64,000 nucleotides of DNA from an uncultured Allomuricauda sp. (GCF_947495325.1 NZ_CANLYK010000001.1:124001-188000), one strand, 5' to 3'. Positions 17,602 to 28,584 are shown, numbered from the stretch's first letter. The notes: generated by a model from the letters alone, not told the origin. Program-made: numbers and translations.

Positions 17602-20154
17602 CTAATCTGCCTTTGGTGTTTTCTCAGGTTTTTTAATGGTAATGGTGAGTTCTTCTTTCTTTTCATCCAAATCCATAAAAATACTGTCGCCTTCTCCTAA
17701 TTTAGAATTAACAATCTCTTCGGCAAGGGCATCCTCAATATATTTCTGGATGGCTCTCTTTAAAGGTCTTGCACCATATTGTTTGTCGAATCCTTTTTCG
17801 GCTATATAATCCTTTGCCTTTTTTGTAAGGTCAAGGTTGTATCCAATATCTTTAATCCTATTAAACAGCTTATCAAGCTCAATATCAATGATTTTATGAA
17901 TGTCCTCACGCTCTAGCGCGTTGAAGACAACCACATCATCAATTCTATTTAAGAACTCCGGAGCAAATGCTTTTTTCAAAGCATTCTCAATAACACTTTT
18001 CTGATGCGAATCAGCCTGTGCTTTTTTGGCAGCAGTACCAAACCCAACACCTTGTCCAAAATCCTTTAATTGACGTGCTCCAATATTGGAAGTCATTATG
18101 ATTATGCTATTTCTAAAATCAATTTTGCGACCAAGGCTATCGGTAAGAAAACCATCATCCAAAACCTGTAACAACATATTAAATACGTCAGGATGTGCTT
18201 TTTCTACTTCATCCAATAGTATCACTGAATAGGGTTTGCGACGTACTTTTTCCGTTAGCTGCCCACCTTCTTCATAACCAACATATCCCGGAGGAGCTCC
18301 GACCAACCTTGAAATAGCGAATTTTTCCATGTATTCACTCATATCAATACGGATAAGAGCATCTTCAGAATCAAAAAGCTCTTTTGCTAGAATCTTTGCC
18401 AACTGCGTTTTACCTACTCCTGTTTGTCCCAAGAAAATAAATGAACCAATAGGTTTATTTGGGTCTTTAAGACCTGCTCGATTTCTTTGTATGGCTTTGG
18501 CAACCTTTGCAACGGCTTCATCTTGACCAATTACAAATCCTTTTATAAGGTTAGGAAGTTCAGCAAGTTTATTGCTTTCTGTTTGCGCTATTCTGTTTAC
18601 TGGAATTCCGCTCATCATGGAAACCACATCAGCAACGTTATCTTCGGAAACTGTTTCTCTATGTAATTTGCTTTCTTCTTCCCATCGCTCTTGGGCAGAG
18701 GCCAATTCTTTTTCCAAACGTTTTTCGTCATCGCGAAGCTTTGCAGCCTCTTCATACTTTTGTTTTTTGACAACACTATTTTTCAGTTCCCGAACATCAT
18801 CCAACTGATTTTCCAACTCCAATATTTGCTGGGGAACATCCATATTTACAATATGAACACGGGAACCTGCTTCATCCAAAGCATCAATAGCTTTGTCCGG
18901 TAAAAAACGATCTGTCATGTACCTGTTTGTCAACTTAACACAGGCAAGAATAGCTTCGTCCGTATAATTTACATTGTGATGGTCTTCATATTTCCCTTTG
19001 ATGTTCATCAAAATTTCAATGGTTTCCTCAACTGTGGTTGGTTCAACCATTACTTTTTGAAAACGACGTTCCAAGGCGCCATCTTTTTCTATGTACTGTC
19101 TATATTCGTCAAGTGTTGTTGCTCCTATACATTGAATTTCACCTCTTGCAAGTGCAGGTTTAAACATATTGGAGGCATCTAAACTACCTGTTGCCCCACC
19201 AGCACCAACAATGGTATGAATCTCGTCAATAAATAAAATAATATCATCATTTTTTTCCAACTCATTCATTACCGCCTTCATACGTTCCTCAAACTGGCCA
19301 CGGTATTTGGTTCCTGCCACCAAAGAAGCAAGATCCAAAGTGACAACTCGTTTGTTGTAAAGAATTCTCGAAACCTTTTTGTTGATGATTCTAAGAGCCA
19401 AACCTTCTGCAATGGCACTTTTACCAACACCAGGCTCGCCAATAAGTAGCGGATTGTTTTTCTTTCTTCTACTTAATATTTGGGATACCCGTTCAATCTC
19501 TTTTTCCCTTCCAACAACAGGGTCCAGTTTATTTTCCTCGGCCAGTTTGGTCAAATCACGACCAAAATTATCCAAGACAGGTGTTTTGGACTTTTTTGTT
19601 CCCTTTTGGGAAGAGCTCGATCCAAAAGTACTTTCCTTAGAATCCCCAGTATCATCTGAGTCACTCGGAAAAGATTCGGCTTGTGGAGCATCTAAATAAT
19701 CATCATCGCTTGTAATCATAGATTTAAATTGCTCTTTAACATTGTCGTAATCAACTTTAAGCTTATGCAATAACTTTGTGGTAGGGTCATTTTCATTTCT
19801 CAGAATACAAAGTAGCAGATGTGCTGTATTAATAGAAGAGCTTTGAAATAGCTTAGCTTCTAAAAAAGTAGTTTTAAGAGCCCTTTCAGCCTGTCGTGTT
19901 AGGTGAAGGTTCTTTTTGTCTTTTTGAATTGTTCCTGTATTTGGATTTGCCGGGCTTAGAATCTCGACCTTTCTTCTCAAGTGATCTAAATCTACATCCA
20001 AAGCATCTAAAATGTTAATGGCTTTACCATTACCATCTCTTAAAAGACCTAGCATTAAATGTTCCGTTCCAATAAAATCATGCCCCAATCGAAGGGCTTC
20101 TTCCTTGCTATATGCTATTACGTCTTTTACTCTTGGGGAAAAATTATCGTCCAT
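17602..20154 (-). CDS. clpC: ATP-dependent Clp protease ATP-binding subunit ClpC
   Basis: Hexameric AAA+ unfoldase partnering ClpP. The start MDDNFSPRVKDVIAYSKEEA at 20154 matches ClpC proteins; an ATG at 20172 would add six residues. Order: two Clp-N repeats (1 to about 150), first AAA domain with Walker A GEPGVGKSA near 240 and VAGTKYRGQFEERM, a UVR-containing middle region near 430, second AAA domain with GQTGVGKTQ near 577, and the D2-small domain. 850 aa. A region rich in Ser/Asp (about 155-195) links Clp-N and AAA1. Monocistronic, divergent from gyrA. Confidence 0.97.
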   Translation of the reverse strand: MDDNFSPRVKDVIAYSKEEALRLGHDFIGTEHLMLGLLRDGNGKAINILDALDVDLDHLRRKVEILSPANPNTGTIQKDKKNLHLTRQAERALKTTFLEAKLFQSSSINTAHLLLCILRNENDPTTKLLHKLKVDYDNVKEQFKSMITSDDDYLDAPQAESFPSDSDDTGDSKESTFGSSSSQKGTKKSKTPVLDNFGRDLTKLAEENKLDPVVGREKEIERVSQILSRRKKNNPLLIGEPGVGKSAIAEGLALRIINKKVSRILYNKRVVTLDLASLVAGTKYRGQFEERMKAVMNELEKNDDIILFIDEIHTIVGAGGATGSLDASNMFKPALARGEIQCIGATTLDEYRQYIEKDGALERRFQKVMVEPTTVEETIEILMNIKGKYEDHHNVNYTDEAILACVKLTNRYMTDRFLPDKAIDALDEAGSRVHIVNMDVPQQILELENQLDDVRELKNSVVKKQKYEEAAKLRDDEKRLEKELASAQERWEEESKLHRETVSEDNVADVVSMMSGIPVNRIAQTESNKLAELPNLIKGFVIGQDEAVAKVAKAIQRNRAGLKDPNKPIGSFIFLGQTGVGKTQLAKILAKELFDSEDALIRIDMSEYMEKFAISRLVGAPPGYVGYEEGGQLTEKVRRKPYSVILLDEVEKAHPDVFNMLLQVLDDGFLTDSLGRKIDFRNSIIIMTSNIGARQLKDFGQGVGFGTAAKKAQADSHQKSVIENALKKAFAPEFLNRIDDVVVFNALEREDIHKIIDIELDKLFNRIKDIGYNLDLTKKAKDYIAEKGFDKQYGARPLKRAIQKYIEDALAEEIVNSKLGEGDSIFMDLDEKKEELTITIKKPEKTPKAD

Positions 20155-20349
20155 ACACTTCCTTTTCAGCAATTAAAATTAATAAAAGTATCCTTACCGT
20201 AGTCAAATACCGTACCCATATTCGATAAAGTTGTTGTAAATGTCGAGATAAAGGGAACTTTTTATCAAGTTTAACAAAGCTTTATTACGATAATTATGAT
20301 TGAAAGTAATGCTGTTGATAATTTTTTTAATAAAGTAATTTCTATCTGC

Positions 20350-20378
20350 TTTGGAAGGTGTGATTTTGCGTATATTGG
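20350..20378 (+). promoter_or_regulatory. Candidate gyrA promoter (TTTG-N17-TATATTGG)
   Basis: TTTG at 20350-20353 and TATATTGG at 20371-20378 are separated by 17 bases; the -7 box differs from TAnnTTTG at one defined base. It lies 38 bases before the gyrA start codon in the 262-base clpC/gyrA divergent region, where no other gene is seen. Confidence 0.45.
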
Positions 20379-20416
20379 CATGATATTTTAACCACAAAAA
20401 GCATTAAGATTTTAGC

Positions 20417-22948
20417 ATGGCGGAAGGAGAAAAGTTAATTCCTATCAATATTGAAGATGAGATGAAATCTGCCTACATTGACTATTCAATGTCGGTCATT
20501 GTGTCACGTGCACTGCCAGATGTACGGGATGGACTTAAACCTGTACACAGAAGGGTATTATACGGAATGCACGAATTAGGTGTTAGATCTAATAGTGCAC
20601 ACAAGAAATCTGCCCGTATCGTTGGTGAGGTTTTGGGTAAGTACCACCCGCACGGAGATACCTCGGTCTATGATTCAATGGTACGTATGGCACAGGAATG
20701 GAGTTTGCGGTATATGCTCGTGGATGGACAGGGAAACTTTGGTTCTGTTGACGGGGATAGCCCAGCGGCAATGCGTTACACCGAAGCAAGAATGCGGAAA
20801 ATCGCGGATGATATGCTTGCGGACATCGATAAAGATACCGTAGATCATCAGCTGAATTTTGATGATTCCTTAAAAGAGCCCACGGTTCTTCCAGCCAGAA
20901 TTCCCAATCTATTAGTGAATGGAGCTTCTGGTATTGCTGTTGGTATGGCAACAAACATGCCCCCACACAATCTCTCAGAAGTTGTTGATGGTACAATTGC
21001 CTACATAGAAAATAGTGATATTGAAATAGATGAGCTGATATCCCATATAAAAGCTCCCGACTTTCCAACTGGAGGGATTATTTATGGATATGATGGGGTA
21101 AAGGAAGCTTTTCATACGGGAAGAGGGCGTGTGGTAATGCGCGCTAAAGCTACTTTTGAAGAAGTTCAGGGCAGGGAATGTATCATTGTCACCGAGATTC
21201 CATACCAGGTCAATAAGGCGGACATGATCAAAAAGACCGCTGATCTAGTCAATGATAAAAAAATAGAAGGAATTTCTACTATTCGTGACGAATCGGATAG
21301 AAAAGGAATGCGAATCGTATACATTTTAAAGCGAGATGCCATTCCTAATATAGTGCTGAACATGTTATATAAGTATACAGCACTACAATCATCTTTCAGT
21401 GTCAATAATATTGCACTTGTTAAAGGAAGACCAAAATTACTCAACCTAAAAGAGATAATTCATCACTTTGTGGAACATAGGCATGAGGTGGTGGTTCGTA
21501 GAACTAAATTTGAACTTAAAAAAGCAGAAGATCGCGCGCACATACTTGAAGGACTTATAATTGCTTCTGATAATATTGATGAGGTAATTGCCATAATACG
21601 TGGGTCATCTAATGTAGATGAAGCCCGAAGCAGTTTGATGGAGCGCTTTAAGCTTACTGAAATTCAGGCCAAAGCTATCGTGGAAATGCGACTAAGACAG
21701 CTTACTGGACTTGAACAGGATAAATTGCGCGAGGAGTACGATGCACTTTTGATGACCATAGAAGATTTAAAGGACATTCTAGAGAAAAAAGATCGCAGAA
21801 TGCAAATCATCAAAGATGAGTTGCAAGAGGTAAAGGATAAGTATGGAGACGAAAGAAGATCGGAAATAAACTTTGCGGGCGGAGATTTGAGCATTGAGGA
21901 TATGATTCCCGATGAACAGGTGGTCATTACCATTTCGCATGCTGGTTATATCAAAAGAACACCCTTAACGGAATATAAGACACAGAATAGAGGCGGGGTT
22001 GGCCAAAAAGCTTCTTCAACCCGAAATGAAGATTTCTTGGAACACTTGTTTGTGGGAACCAACCATCAATATATGTTGTTCTTTACCCAAAAAGGGAAGT
22101 GTTTTTGGATGCGCGTTTATGAAATACCGGAAGGAAGTAGAACTTCCAAAGGAAGAGCCATTCAAAACCTTATCAATATTGACCAACAAGATAAGGTTAA
22201 GGCCTTCATTTGTACACAAGATTTAAAGGACGAAGACTATGTCAATGGCCATTATGTAATTATGGCAACGAAGAAGGGGACTGTCAAAAAAACCTCTTTG
22301 GAACAATATTCCAGGCCACGTCAAAATGGTATTAATGCCATTACGATTAAGGATGATGATGAACTTCTTGAAGCTAAATTGACAACGGGAACAAGTCAAA
22401 TATTCTTAGGGTTAAAGTCTGGTAAGGCCATTCGTTTTGAGGAAGGAAAGACTAGACCCATGGGTAGAAATGCCTCTGGTGTTCGAGGAATTAGACTTGC
22501 CAATGACAATGATGAGGTCATAGGAATGGTATCCGTACATAATTTTGAGGACAATATTTTGGTAGTGTCCGAAAATGGATACGGAAAACGTTCAACTATT
22601 GATGATTACAGAGTAACCAATAGAGGAGGTAAGGGTGTAAAGACAATTTCTATTACCGATAAAACAGGTGGACTTGTTGCAATTAAAAGCGTTTCAGATA
22701 CCGATGATCTAATGATTATTAACAAATCTGGAATTGCAATTAGAATGAGTGTTGAAGATTTAAGGGTTATGGGAAGAGCTACCCAAGGTGTACGTCTCAT
22801 TAACTTAAAGGACAACGATTCCATTGCTGCCGTGGCCAAAGTAATGAAGGATGATGATGCTGTTGATGAAGTCGATATCCTTGATATTGAGGTAAATGGA
22901 GAAGATGGCACAGCAATTGATAATAATTCCGATGAAGTAAAAGAATAA
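20417..22948 (+). CDS. gyrA: DNA gyrase subunit A
   Basis: Catalytic DNA-cleaving subunit of gyrase (GyrA2GyrB2). The N-terminus [20 protein letters not shown], the motif [10 protein letters not shown] (77-86) and the catalytic tyrosine Tyr121 in AMRYTEARM identify it. The quinolone-resistance position equivalent to E. coli Ser83 is Thr82 here and the Asp87 equivalent (Asp86) is kept. The C-terminal beta-pinwheel repeats (GRxxxGVRxI-like, about 500-810) and an acidic tail follow. 843 aa. A TPR gene begins 34 bases downstream and may be co-transcribed. Confidence 0.98.
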   Translation: MAEGEKLIPINIEDEMKSAYIDYSMSVIVSRALPDVRDGLKPVHRRVLYGMHELGVRSNSAHKKSARIVGEVLGKYHPHGDTSVYDSMVRMAQEWSLRYMLVDGQGNFGSVDGDSPAAMRYTEARMRKIADDMLADIDKDTVDHQLNFDDSLKEPTVLPARIPNLLVNGASGIAVGMATNMPPHNLSEVVDGTIAYIENSDIEIDELISHIKAPDFPTGGIIYGYDGVKEAFHTGRGRVVMRAKATFEEVQGRECIIVTEIPYQVNKADMIKKTADLVNDKKIEGISTIRDESDRKGMRIVYILKRDAIPNIVLNMLYKYTALQSSFSVNNIALVKGRPKLLNLKEIIHHFVEHRHEVVVRRTKFELKKAEDRAHILEGLIIASDNIDEVIAIIRGSSNVDEARSSLMERFKLTEIQAKAIVEMRLRQLTGLEQDKLREEYDALLMTIEDLKDILEKKDRRMQIIKDELQEVKDKYGDERRSEINFAGGDLSIEDMIPDEQVVITISHAGYIKRTPLTEYKTQNRGGVGQKASSTRNEDFLEHLFVGTNHQYMLFFTQKGKCFWMRVYEIPEGSRTSKGRAIQNLINIDQQDKVKAFICTQDLKDEDYVNGHYVIMATKKGTVKKTSLEQYSRPRQNGINAITIKDDDELLEAKLTTGTSQIFLGLKSGKAIRFEEGKTRPMGRNASGVRGIRLANDNDEVIGMVSVHNFEDNILVVSENGYGKRSTIDDYRVTNRGGKGVKTISITDKTGGLVAIKSVSDTDDLMIINKSGIAIRMSVEDLRVMGRATQGVRLINLKDNDSIAAVAKVMKDDDAVDEVDILDIEVNGEDGTAIDNNSDEVKE

Positions 22949-22982
22949 TCAATAAACACTAATTATTATAATTACATTAAAA

Positions 22983-24245
22983 ATGAAGACTAGAGTTTTA
23001 ATACTATTGGCTATAGGGGTCTCCGCTATAGGGTTTTCCCAAAAGAATGAGATCAAAGCAGCTGAAAAAGCATTTAAAGTTGGCGATGCAGCCAGCGCCA
23101 AAACAGCATTAGACGGTGCTGCATCGTTAATTGATGCTGCTGACGCAAAAACACAAGTTCAATATTATGCCCTTAAGGGGAATGTGTATTCGGATTTGGC
23201 AAAAAAAGGGGATGGAACAGCGTTTCAACCAGCTATTGATGCATTCAACAAGGTAATCTCCATGGAAGAAGCAAGTGGAAAGGTAAAGTATACGTCTGTT
23301 GCCAAACAGAAATTATCTCAAATGACAGCGGACTTGGTAAATGCTGCTGTTGATGATAACAGCAATCAAAAATTTGAGGAGGCTTCTGAAAAGTTGTACA
23401 TGGGTTATAAATTGAGTCCTACGGATACTACCTATTTGTATTATGCCGCTAGTAGTGCTGTAAATGGAAAAATATATGAAAAAGCGCTGGTTTATTACAA
23501 TGAACTTAAAGACCTTGGGTATGACGGTAGAGCAATTACTTATACTGCAGTAAATGTAGAGACTGGAGAAGTAGAGACAATGGATCAGGCTACTAGAGAC
23601 CTCTATGTTAAAGCAGGAACACATAAAGACCCAAAAGAAGAAGAATCACCTTCAAAGACAGCCGAAATTGTAAAGAATATTGCGTTGATATATCAGCAAT
23701 TAGGGGACAATGAAAAGGCCTTGACCGCATACAAAGATGCGAAAGAGGCCAACCCTGACGATGTAAACCTTGTTCTGGGTGAGGCCAATTTATACTACAA
23801 CATGGGGGACAAAGATAAGTTCAAAGAGTTAATGGCCGTAGCATCTGAAATGGCACCGGATAATGCTGATTTACTTTATAATATTGGTGTGATCAACATG
23901 GAACAAGGAAATATTGAAGAGGCAAGAGATGCCTACAATAAAGCTTTGGCTGTAGATCCCGGTTACATAAATGCATTATTGAACCTTTCCACTACATATG
24001 TGAATGAGGGTAATGCCCTTATTGATGATATGAATTCTTTAGGAAATTCAAGAGCGGATATTGCCAAATACGAAGAGTTTAAACAGAAAAAAGATGATTT
24101 GTTTTTGGAAGGAGCTAGGATATTGGAGGAGGCACTAAAAACAAACCCTGATAATCAAGGTGTTTTATCTCAGCTGAAGAATATTTATGGAGCTTTGGGA
24201 GATAATGACAATTTTATGAGAATTAAAAAATTGTTGGGAGAATAA
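22983..24245 (+). CDS. TPR-repeat protein, exported
   Basis: 420 residues with an N-terminal signal peptide (MKTRVLILLAIGVSAIGFSQ) and several tetratricopeptide units; the clearest are around 225-260 (ALIYQQLGDNEKALTAYKDA) and 293-330 (LYNIGVINMEQGNIEEARDA). TPR arrays mediate protein-protein contacts, here in the periplasm; partner unknown. It follows gyrA by 34 bases, a common arrangement in flavobacteria, and ends at a strong terminator, so it is probably the last gene of the gyrA transcript. Confidence 0.88.
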   Translation: MKTRVLILLAIGVSAIGFSQKNEIKAAEKAFKVGDAASAKTALDGAASLIDAADAKTQVQYYALKGNVYSDLAKKGDGTAFQPAIDAFNKVISMEEASGKVKYTSVAKQKLSQMTADLVNAAVDDNSNQKFEEASEKLYMGYKLSPTDTTYLYYAASSAVNGKIYEKALVYYNELKDLGYDGRAITYTAVNVETGEVETMDQATRDLYVKAGTHKDPKEEESPSKTAEIVKNIALIYQQLGDNEKALTAYKDAKEANPDDVNLVLGEANLYYNMGDKDKFKELMAVASEMAPDNADLLYNIGVINMEQGNIEEARDAYNKALAVDPGYINALLNLSTTYVNEGNALIDDMNSLGNSRADIAKYEEFKQKKDDLFLEGARILEEALKTNPDNQGVLSQLKNIYGALGDNDNFMRIKKLLGE

Positions 24246-24264
24246 AAGCTTTCCACAAAAAGAA

Positions 24265-24297
24265 AAGAGCCGCAAATATTTGCGGCTCTTTTTTTAT
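24265..24297. terminator. Bidirectional intrinsic terminator between TPR gene and NlpC/P60 gene
   Basis: A 13-bp perfect inverted repeat (AAGAGCCGCAAAT / ATTTGCGGCTCTT, 24265-24290) preceded by an A-run and followed by seven T. It lies 20 bases after the TPR gene and just overlaps the end of the convergent peptidase gene. Confidence 0.9.
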
Positions 24298-25046
24298 ATA
24301 ATCTTTTTGATTACCCTAAGCTTATGGGTATACTGTTTTTCGTAGGCATTGAAAATTCCTGTGTGGTCCAAACGGTCAATTCGAACATGACCATGGGCGT
24401 GGATAATATAGTTATCTTTTAAAATGATACCCACATGGTCTATAATTCCCTCATTATTATCAAAAAAAGCTAAATCCCCTGGTTCACTTTCTTCAATAAA
24501 ACTTAAAGCTTCACCCTGTTTTGACTGTTGTTCCGCTTCGCGTTTTAAGGAATATCCATTTATTTTATAAACCATTTGTGTAAAACCCGAGCAATCAATG
24601 CCAAAAGGAGTTTTTCCGCCCCATAAATAAGGAGTATTTACATAAAGAAGTGCCATATTTATTAAGTTGGATTTGGAATTTTCATATGGAGTAACATCAC
24701 CCTCAAAAGTATGCTGTAAAATTCCTGAACCATCAACGGAAGACCCTAAAACAATGGGAATAAGAAGACTGTTGCTAGAGCTTATATGCGAAATTATATC
24801 CGCAGAGAATTGAGGTTTTTCTTGTTTCTCCAATTGATGGTATTCATCCTCAGTAATAAAAGTAAATTGCTTATTGGAAACCCAACCTTCGTATCCGTCA
24901 AAAGCAACCCGAATTCTGCTCCACCTTTTTCTACTTTCCAATATTTTAAAATGCTCTCCGTATAGTAATTGAGAGGTCATTTCATCAACATCATCTGGAA
25001 GTATTCGTATAGGAACTATACTAAGGTGGCAAATACCATACTGCAT
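24294..25046 (-). CDS. C40 family peptidase (NlpC/P60) with SH3-like domain
   Basis: Cell-wall hydrolase expected to cut peptide stems of murein. An N-terminal bacterial SH3-like region (about 1-65, with WSRIRVAFDGYEGWV) precedes an NlpC/P60 domain with catalytic Cys in GIDCSGF (about 152), His in DHVGI (about 203) and a third polar site at IIHAHG. No signal peptide is visible, which is frequent for this flavobacterial group, so its export route is unclear. 250 aa. It starts 22 bases after the thiolase stop codon on the same strand. Confidence 0.9.
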   Translation of the reverse strand: MQYGICHLSIVPIRILPDDVDEMTSQLLYGEHFKILESRKRWSRIRVAFDGYEGWVSNKQFTFITEDEYHQLEKQEKPQFSADIISHISSSNSLLIPIVLGSSVDGSGILQHTFEGDVTPYENSKSNLINMALLYVNTPYLWGGKTPFGIDCSGFTQMVYKINGYSLKREAEQQSKQGEALSFIEESEPGDLAFFDNNEGIIDHVGIILKDNYIIHAHGHVRIDRLDHTGIFNAYEKQYTHKLRVIKKII

Positions 25047-25068
25047 TTACTTGTGGGCTTGAGTGTGA

Positions 25069-26244
25069 TTAAATCCTTTCTAAAACTATTGCAGAAGCAC
25101 CCCCTCCACCATTGCAGATGGCCGCAGCACCTAGTTTGGCATTATTTTGTTCAAGAACATTGAGCAAGGTAATTGTGATTCTAGCTCCCGAACAACCTAA
25201 AGGATGCCCAAGAGAAACCGCTCCACCATTTACATTCACATTGGAGTCCTCCAATCCTAAAAGTTTCATATTGGCAAGACCAACTACAGAAAAAGCTTCA
25301 TTAAATTCAAAAAAATCAATGTCTTTTATTGAGACCCCAGCTCTGTCCAGAGCTTTGGGTAATGCCTTTGCTGGGGCAGTTGTAAACCATTCCGGTTCAT
25401 GGGCGGCATCCGCATAGCCCTTTATCTTGGCCAAAGGAGTAAGATTTAGTTCAGCTGCTTTATCGGCACTCATTAACACTACTGCAGCAGCGCCATCATT
25501 TATTGTGGAAGCATTGGCCGCAGTAACGGTACCATCCTTGGTAAAAGCCGGCCTCAATGCTGGAATTTTTTCCATTTTCACATTTTTGAACTCCTCATCC
25601 TCACTAACAATGATGGGTTCACCTCTTCTTTGGGGAACTTCCACAGGAACAACTTCATTTTTAAACTTTCCAGCTTTCCATGCTTCAGCTGATCTTTGGT
25701 AAGATTGTATTGCAAAAGCGTCCTGATCTTCTCTGCTAAACTTATGCTCCGTTGCACAGGCATCTGCACATACACCCATGGCATTCTGATCATAAACATC
25801 GACCAAGCCATCTTTTTGCATTCCATCCACCAATGTTGCCGGGCCAAATTTTAAACCGTTCCGCATATATGCGTAATGCGGAATAAGACTCATATTTTCC
25901 ATACCTCCGGCCACTACTATTGAATTTTCACCCAACGCAATGGATTGTGCGGCTTGCATTATTGATTTCATTCCAGATGCGCATACCTTGTTTATAGTTG
26001 TGCAGGGCACGGTATCGGGTATTCCAGCATAAATAGCAGCTTGTCTTGCAGGTGCCTGTCCAGTTCCGGCCTGCACAACATTTCCCATCAAAACTTCCTC
26101 TACTAATTCAGGATTTAACCCTATTTTTTCCATTGCCGCTTTAATTGCCACAGAGCCCAATTTAGGAGCGGGTACAGTGGATAGCGCACCCATAAAACTT
26201 CCTATTGGTGTTCTGGCAGCGGAAACGATTACTACTTCATTCAT
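25069..26244 (-). CDS. Acetyl-CoA C-acyltransferase (thiolase)
   Basis: Condenses or cleaves acyl-CoA thioesters (acetoacetyl-CoA formation or beta-oxidation). Start MNEVVIVSAARTPIGSF at 26244 matches thiolases; an ATG two codons upstream is also possible. Nucleophilic Cys in VCASGM (about 88), His in GHPLGCSG (about 348) and second catalytic Cys in ICNGGGG (about 378) are all intact. 391 aa. Divergent from the HD-domain gene. Confidence 0.95.
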   Translation of the reverse strand: MNEVVIVSAARTPIGSFMGALSTVPAPKLGSVAIKAAMEKIGLNPELVEEVLMGNVVQAGTGQAPARQAAIYAGIPDTVPCTTINKVCASGMKSIMQAAQSIALGENSIVVAGGMENMSLIPHYAYMRNGLKFGPATLVDGMQKDGLVDVYDQNAMGVCADACATEHKFSREDQDAFAIQSYQRSAEAWKAGKFKNEVVPVEVPQRRGEPIIVSEDEEFKNVKMEKIPALRPAFTKDGTVTAANASTINDGAAAVVLMSADKAAELNLTPLAKIKGYADAAHEPEWFTTAPAKALPKALDRAGVSIKDIDFFEFNEAFSVVGLANMKLLGLEDSNVNVNGGAVSLGHPLGCSGARITITLLNVLEQNNAKLGAAAICNGGGGASAIVLERI

Positions 26245-26331
26245 ATACACATTTTTACTGTTGCGAAAATACTAAATTTTAATGCAAAGCCATGACCGAG
26301 AATAGGTGGGATGCTTGTTATTTATATTTTC

Positions 26332-26339
26332 TATTTTTG
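26332..26339 (+). promoter_or_regulatory. -7 promoter element of the 7TM-HD gene
   Basis: TATTTTTG, a full match to TAnnTTTG, 18 bases before the ATG at 26358. No well-placed -33 TTG is seen (the nearest is 14 bases upstream). It supports 26358 rather than the upstream in-frame ATG at 26292 as the start. Confidence 0.4.
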
Positions 26340-26357
26340 ATACATATCTTACATAGA

Positions 26358-28394
26358 ATGGGAAAGACTTTGGACAATGTTTACAAACATCAATCACTTG
26401 CCTACAAGTATTTTCTCTATTTCGTTTCAGTAGGGTTGATCGTATTCTTTTTTCCAAAGGGAGGTAAGTTCAAATATGAATTTCAAAAAGGGAAGCCCTG
26501 GCAGTATGAGAATTTATATGCTCCCATTGATTTTTCAATAAAAAAGACGGAAGATGAGATTGCGAACGAAAAGCAATCGCTTTCAGACAATAAAATTGAC
26601 TACTACACATTTGATGCCTCGATACAAGAAAAAGCCAAGGCAACCATTCAAGAAGAACTGAAGAACTTTTTTGGACAAAGTAATTATTCAGTTTCACAAA
26701 AAAATGAAGTATTGAATATAGGCTTGGAAGTTGTAGATAGTATTTATGCCTTGGGTGTATTTCAAAGTAAACCCGCAACAAGTTCCATATTATTGATTAA
26801 AAATAATGAAGCAAGACCTTTGGGCTCTGGAAACTATATGGATTTGCCCAAAGCCAAAAAAGAGATTTCAAATATTTTATCCCAAAGGAATATCCCAGCA
26901 AGGGAAATTTTGAAGACTGCATTATTTAAGGCAGTCGAAGCCAATGTATTTTATGATGAGGCAATTACGGAGAAGGCATTGGAAGAAGAACTATCTAAAA
27001 TTTCTTTTACGAGGGGAGATGTTTCAGAAGGCCGATTTATAATTGCCAAAGGAGAAGTAGTTGAGGCCGAAAATTTTAAAATATTGAATTCCCTTAAAGA
27101 AGAATACGAGTCAGAACTGTGGGGTGGAAACAACTACTACTATATCATTTTGGGATACACCATTTTGGTTGCTTTGGTTCTAGTAATGCTTTTCCTGTTT
27201 TTAAAGAAATACCGAAGCGAAATATTTAAAAATAACAATAAGGTCACCTTCATTTTTGTAAACATTTTATTGATGGTTTTTGCAACCACATTAATGGTGA
27301 AAAACAATGATAGTTACGTGTATGTTGTGCCTTTATGTATTCTTCCACTAATATTAAAAAACTTTTTTGATGCCAGACTTGGTTTGTTTGTGCATGTTTT
27401 AACGGTACTTATTTTGGGTTTTGTGGTGCCCAATAGTTTCGAATATATTTTTCTACAGATTATTGCGGGCATTGTTACCATACTAACGGCTTCGGAGCTT
27501 TATAAGCGAGCCAACCTTTTCATTTCAGTAGGTCAGATTACCTTAATTTATATTATTGGGTATTTTGCTTTTCATATAATTCATGAGGGAAATCTTGAAA
27601 GTATCGAATGGGTATTGTTCGGTGTTTTTATATTAAATGGACTTTTAACTCTTTTTGCCCAGCCCTTGATCTACATCTATGAAAAAATATTTGGATTGGT
27701 ATCCGATGTTTCCTTGTTGGAACTTTCAGATACAAACTCCAAATTATTAAAGGAGCTTTCGGATAAGGCACCAGGAACGTTTCACCATTCTTTGCAAGTG
27801 GCTAATTTAGCCGAGGCAGCTGCCAACGAAATTGGAGCAAATGCTATGTTGGTAAGGGTTGGGGCGCTGTATCATGATATTGGAAAAATGAACAATCCAA
27901 CTTTTTTTACAGAAAATCAAATAACCAGTGTAAATCCGCATGATGATTTGCCACCAAAAGAAAGCGCGAAAATTATAATAGACCATGTAATCGAAGGGAT
28001 TGAAATAGCGCGCAAGAATAAATTGCCTGATAGAATAATTGACTTTTTGCGCACCCATCATGGTACAACAACGGTTTTCTATTTTTATAAAAAGCAACAG
28101 GGCATAGAGGAAAACGTAGATCAAAAAGCATTTCAATACCCCGGTCCTATACCTTTTTCCAAAGAAACTGCAATCTTAATGATGTCAGATGCCGTTGAGG
28201 CTGCTTCCAAAAGTTTAAAGAACCCAACCTATTTGATTATTGATGAGTTTGTGGAAAAGATTATTAGGGGACAGATGCAGGCCAATCAGTTTTTAAATGC
28301 GAACATTACATTGAAAGAAATAGAAGTAATCAAAAAGATATTGAAACAAAAATTGACCAATATATATCACCTGAGAGTTGAGTATCCGGAGTAA
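26358..28394 (+). CDS. 7TM receptor with HD-GYP-like phosphohydrolase domain (PgpH-type)
   Basis: Membrane phosphohydrolase; characterised relatives (PgpH) degrade cyclic di-AMP. From MGKTLDNVYKHQSLAYKYF at 26358 the order is one TM helix (about 18-35), a large extracytoplasmic domain (about 40-255), a 7TM block (about 265-460), and a cytoplasmic HD domain with HHSLQVANLAEAAANEIG (about 475) and the metal ligands in LYHDIGK (about 503). 678 aa. Substrate is inferred from the family. It is the last host protein gene before the tRNA cluster. Confidence 0.92.
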   Translation: MGKTLDNVYKHQSLAYKYFLYFVSVGLIVFFFPKGGKFKYEFQKGKPWQYENLYAPIDFSIKKTEDEIANEKQSLSDNKIDYYTFDASIQEKAKATIQEELKNFFGQSNYSVSQKNEVLNIGLEVVDSIYALGVFQSKPATSSILLIKNNEARPLGSGNYMDLPKAKKEISNILSQRNIPAREILKTALFKAVEANVFYDEAITEKALEEELSKISFTRGDVSEGRFIIAKGEVVEAENFKILNSLKEEYESELWGGNNYYYIILGYTILVALVLVMLFLFLKKYRSEIFKNNNKVTFIFVNILLMVFATTLMVKNNDSYVYVVPLCILPLILKNFFDARLGLFVHVLTVLILGFVVPNSFEYIFLQIIAGIVTILTASELYKRANLFISVGQITLIYIIGYFAFHIIHEGNLESIEWVLFGVFILNGLLTLFAQPLIYIYEKIFGLVSDVSLLELSDTNSKLLKELSDKAPGTFHHSLQVANLAEAAANEIGANAMLVRVGALYHDIGKMNNPTFFTENQITSVNPHDDLPPKESAKIIIDHVIEGIEIARKNKLPDRIIDFLRTHHGTTTVFYFYKKQQGIEENVDQKAFQYPGPIPFSKETAILMMSDAVEAASKSLKNPTYLIIDEFVEKIIRGQMQANQFLNANITLKEIEVIKKILKQKLTNIYHLRVEYPE

Positions 28395-28427
28395 TGAAAT
28401 TTTTGATTTAAAAAAGTAAAAAAATAG

Positions 28428-28458
28428 TTGCGAACTTACATATGAAAGGGTATTTTTG
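28428..28458 (+). promoter_or_regulatory. Promoter of the tRNA cluster (TTG-N20-TATTTTTG)
   Basis: TTG at 28428-28430 and TATTTTTG at 28451-28458, spacing 20 bases, both complete matches to the Bacteroidota consensus. tRNA-Ser begins 42 bases downstream. Confidence 0.7.
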
Positions 28459-28500
28459 CATCCGCGTTTTGCGCAGGTTCTTATACAAAGAAAGACTAAA

Positions 28501-28584
28501 GGAGAGGTGCCGGAGTGGTAACGGAGCAGATTGCTAATCTGTCGACGCGTAAGTGTCGCATGGGTTCGAGTCCCATTCTCTCCG
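28501..28584 (+). tRNA. tRNA-Ser (anticodon GCT)
   Basis: 84 bases with long variable arm. Acceptor GGAGAGG pairs with TCTCTCC, discriminator G584, anticodon GCT at 28533-28535 inside CAGATT-GCT-AATCTG, T-loop GGTTCGAGTCC. CCA is not encoded. Confidence 0.95.

Noticed and set aside
20417..22948. gyrA quinolone-resistance mutation
   Set aside because: Thr at the Ser83-equivalent position seems usual for this phylum, as far as I can judge, and the Asp87 equivalent is intact.
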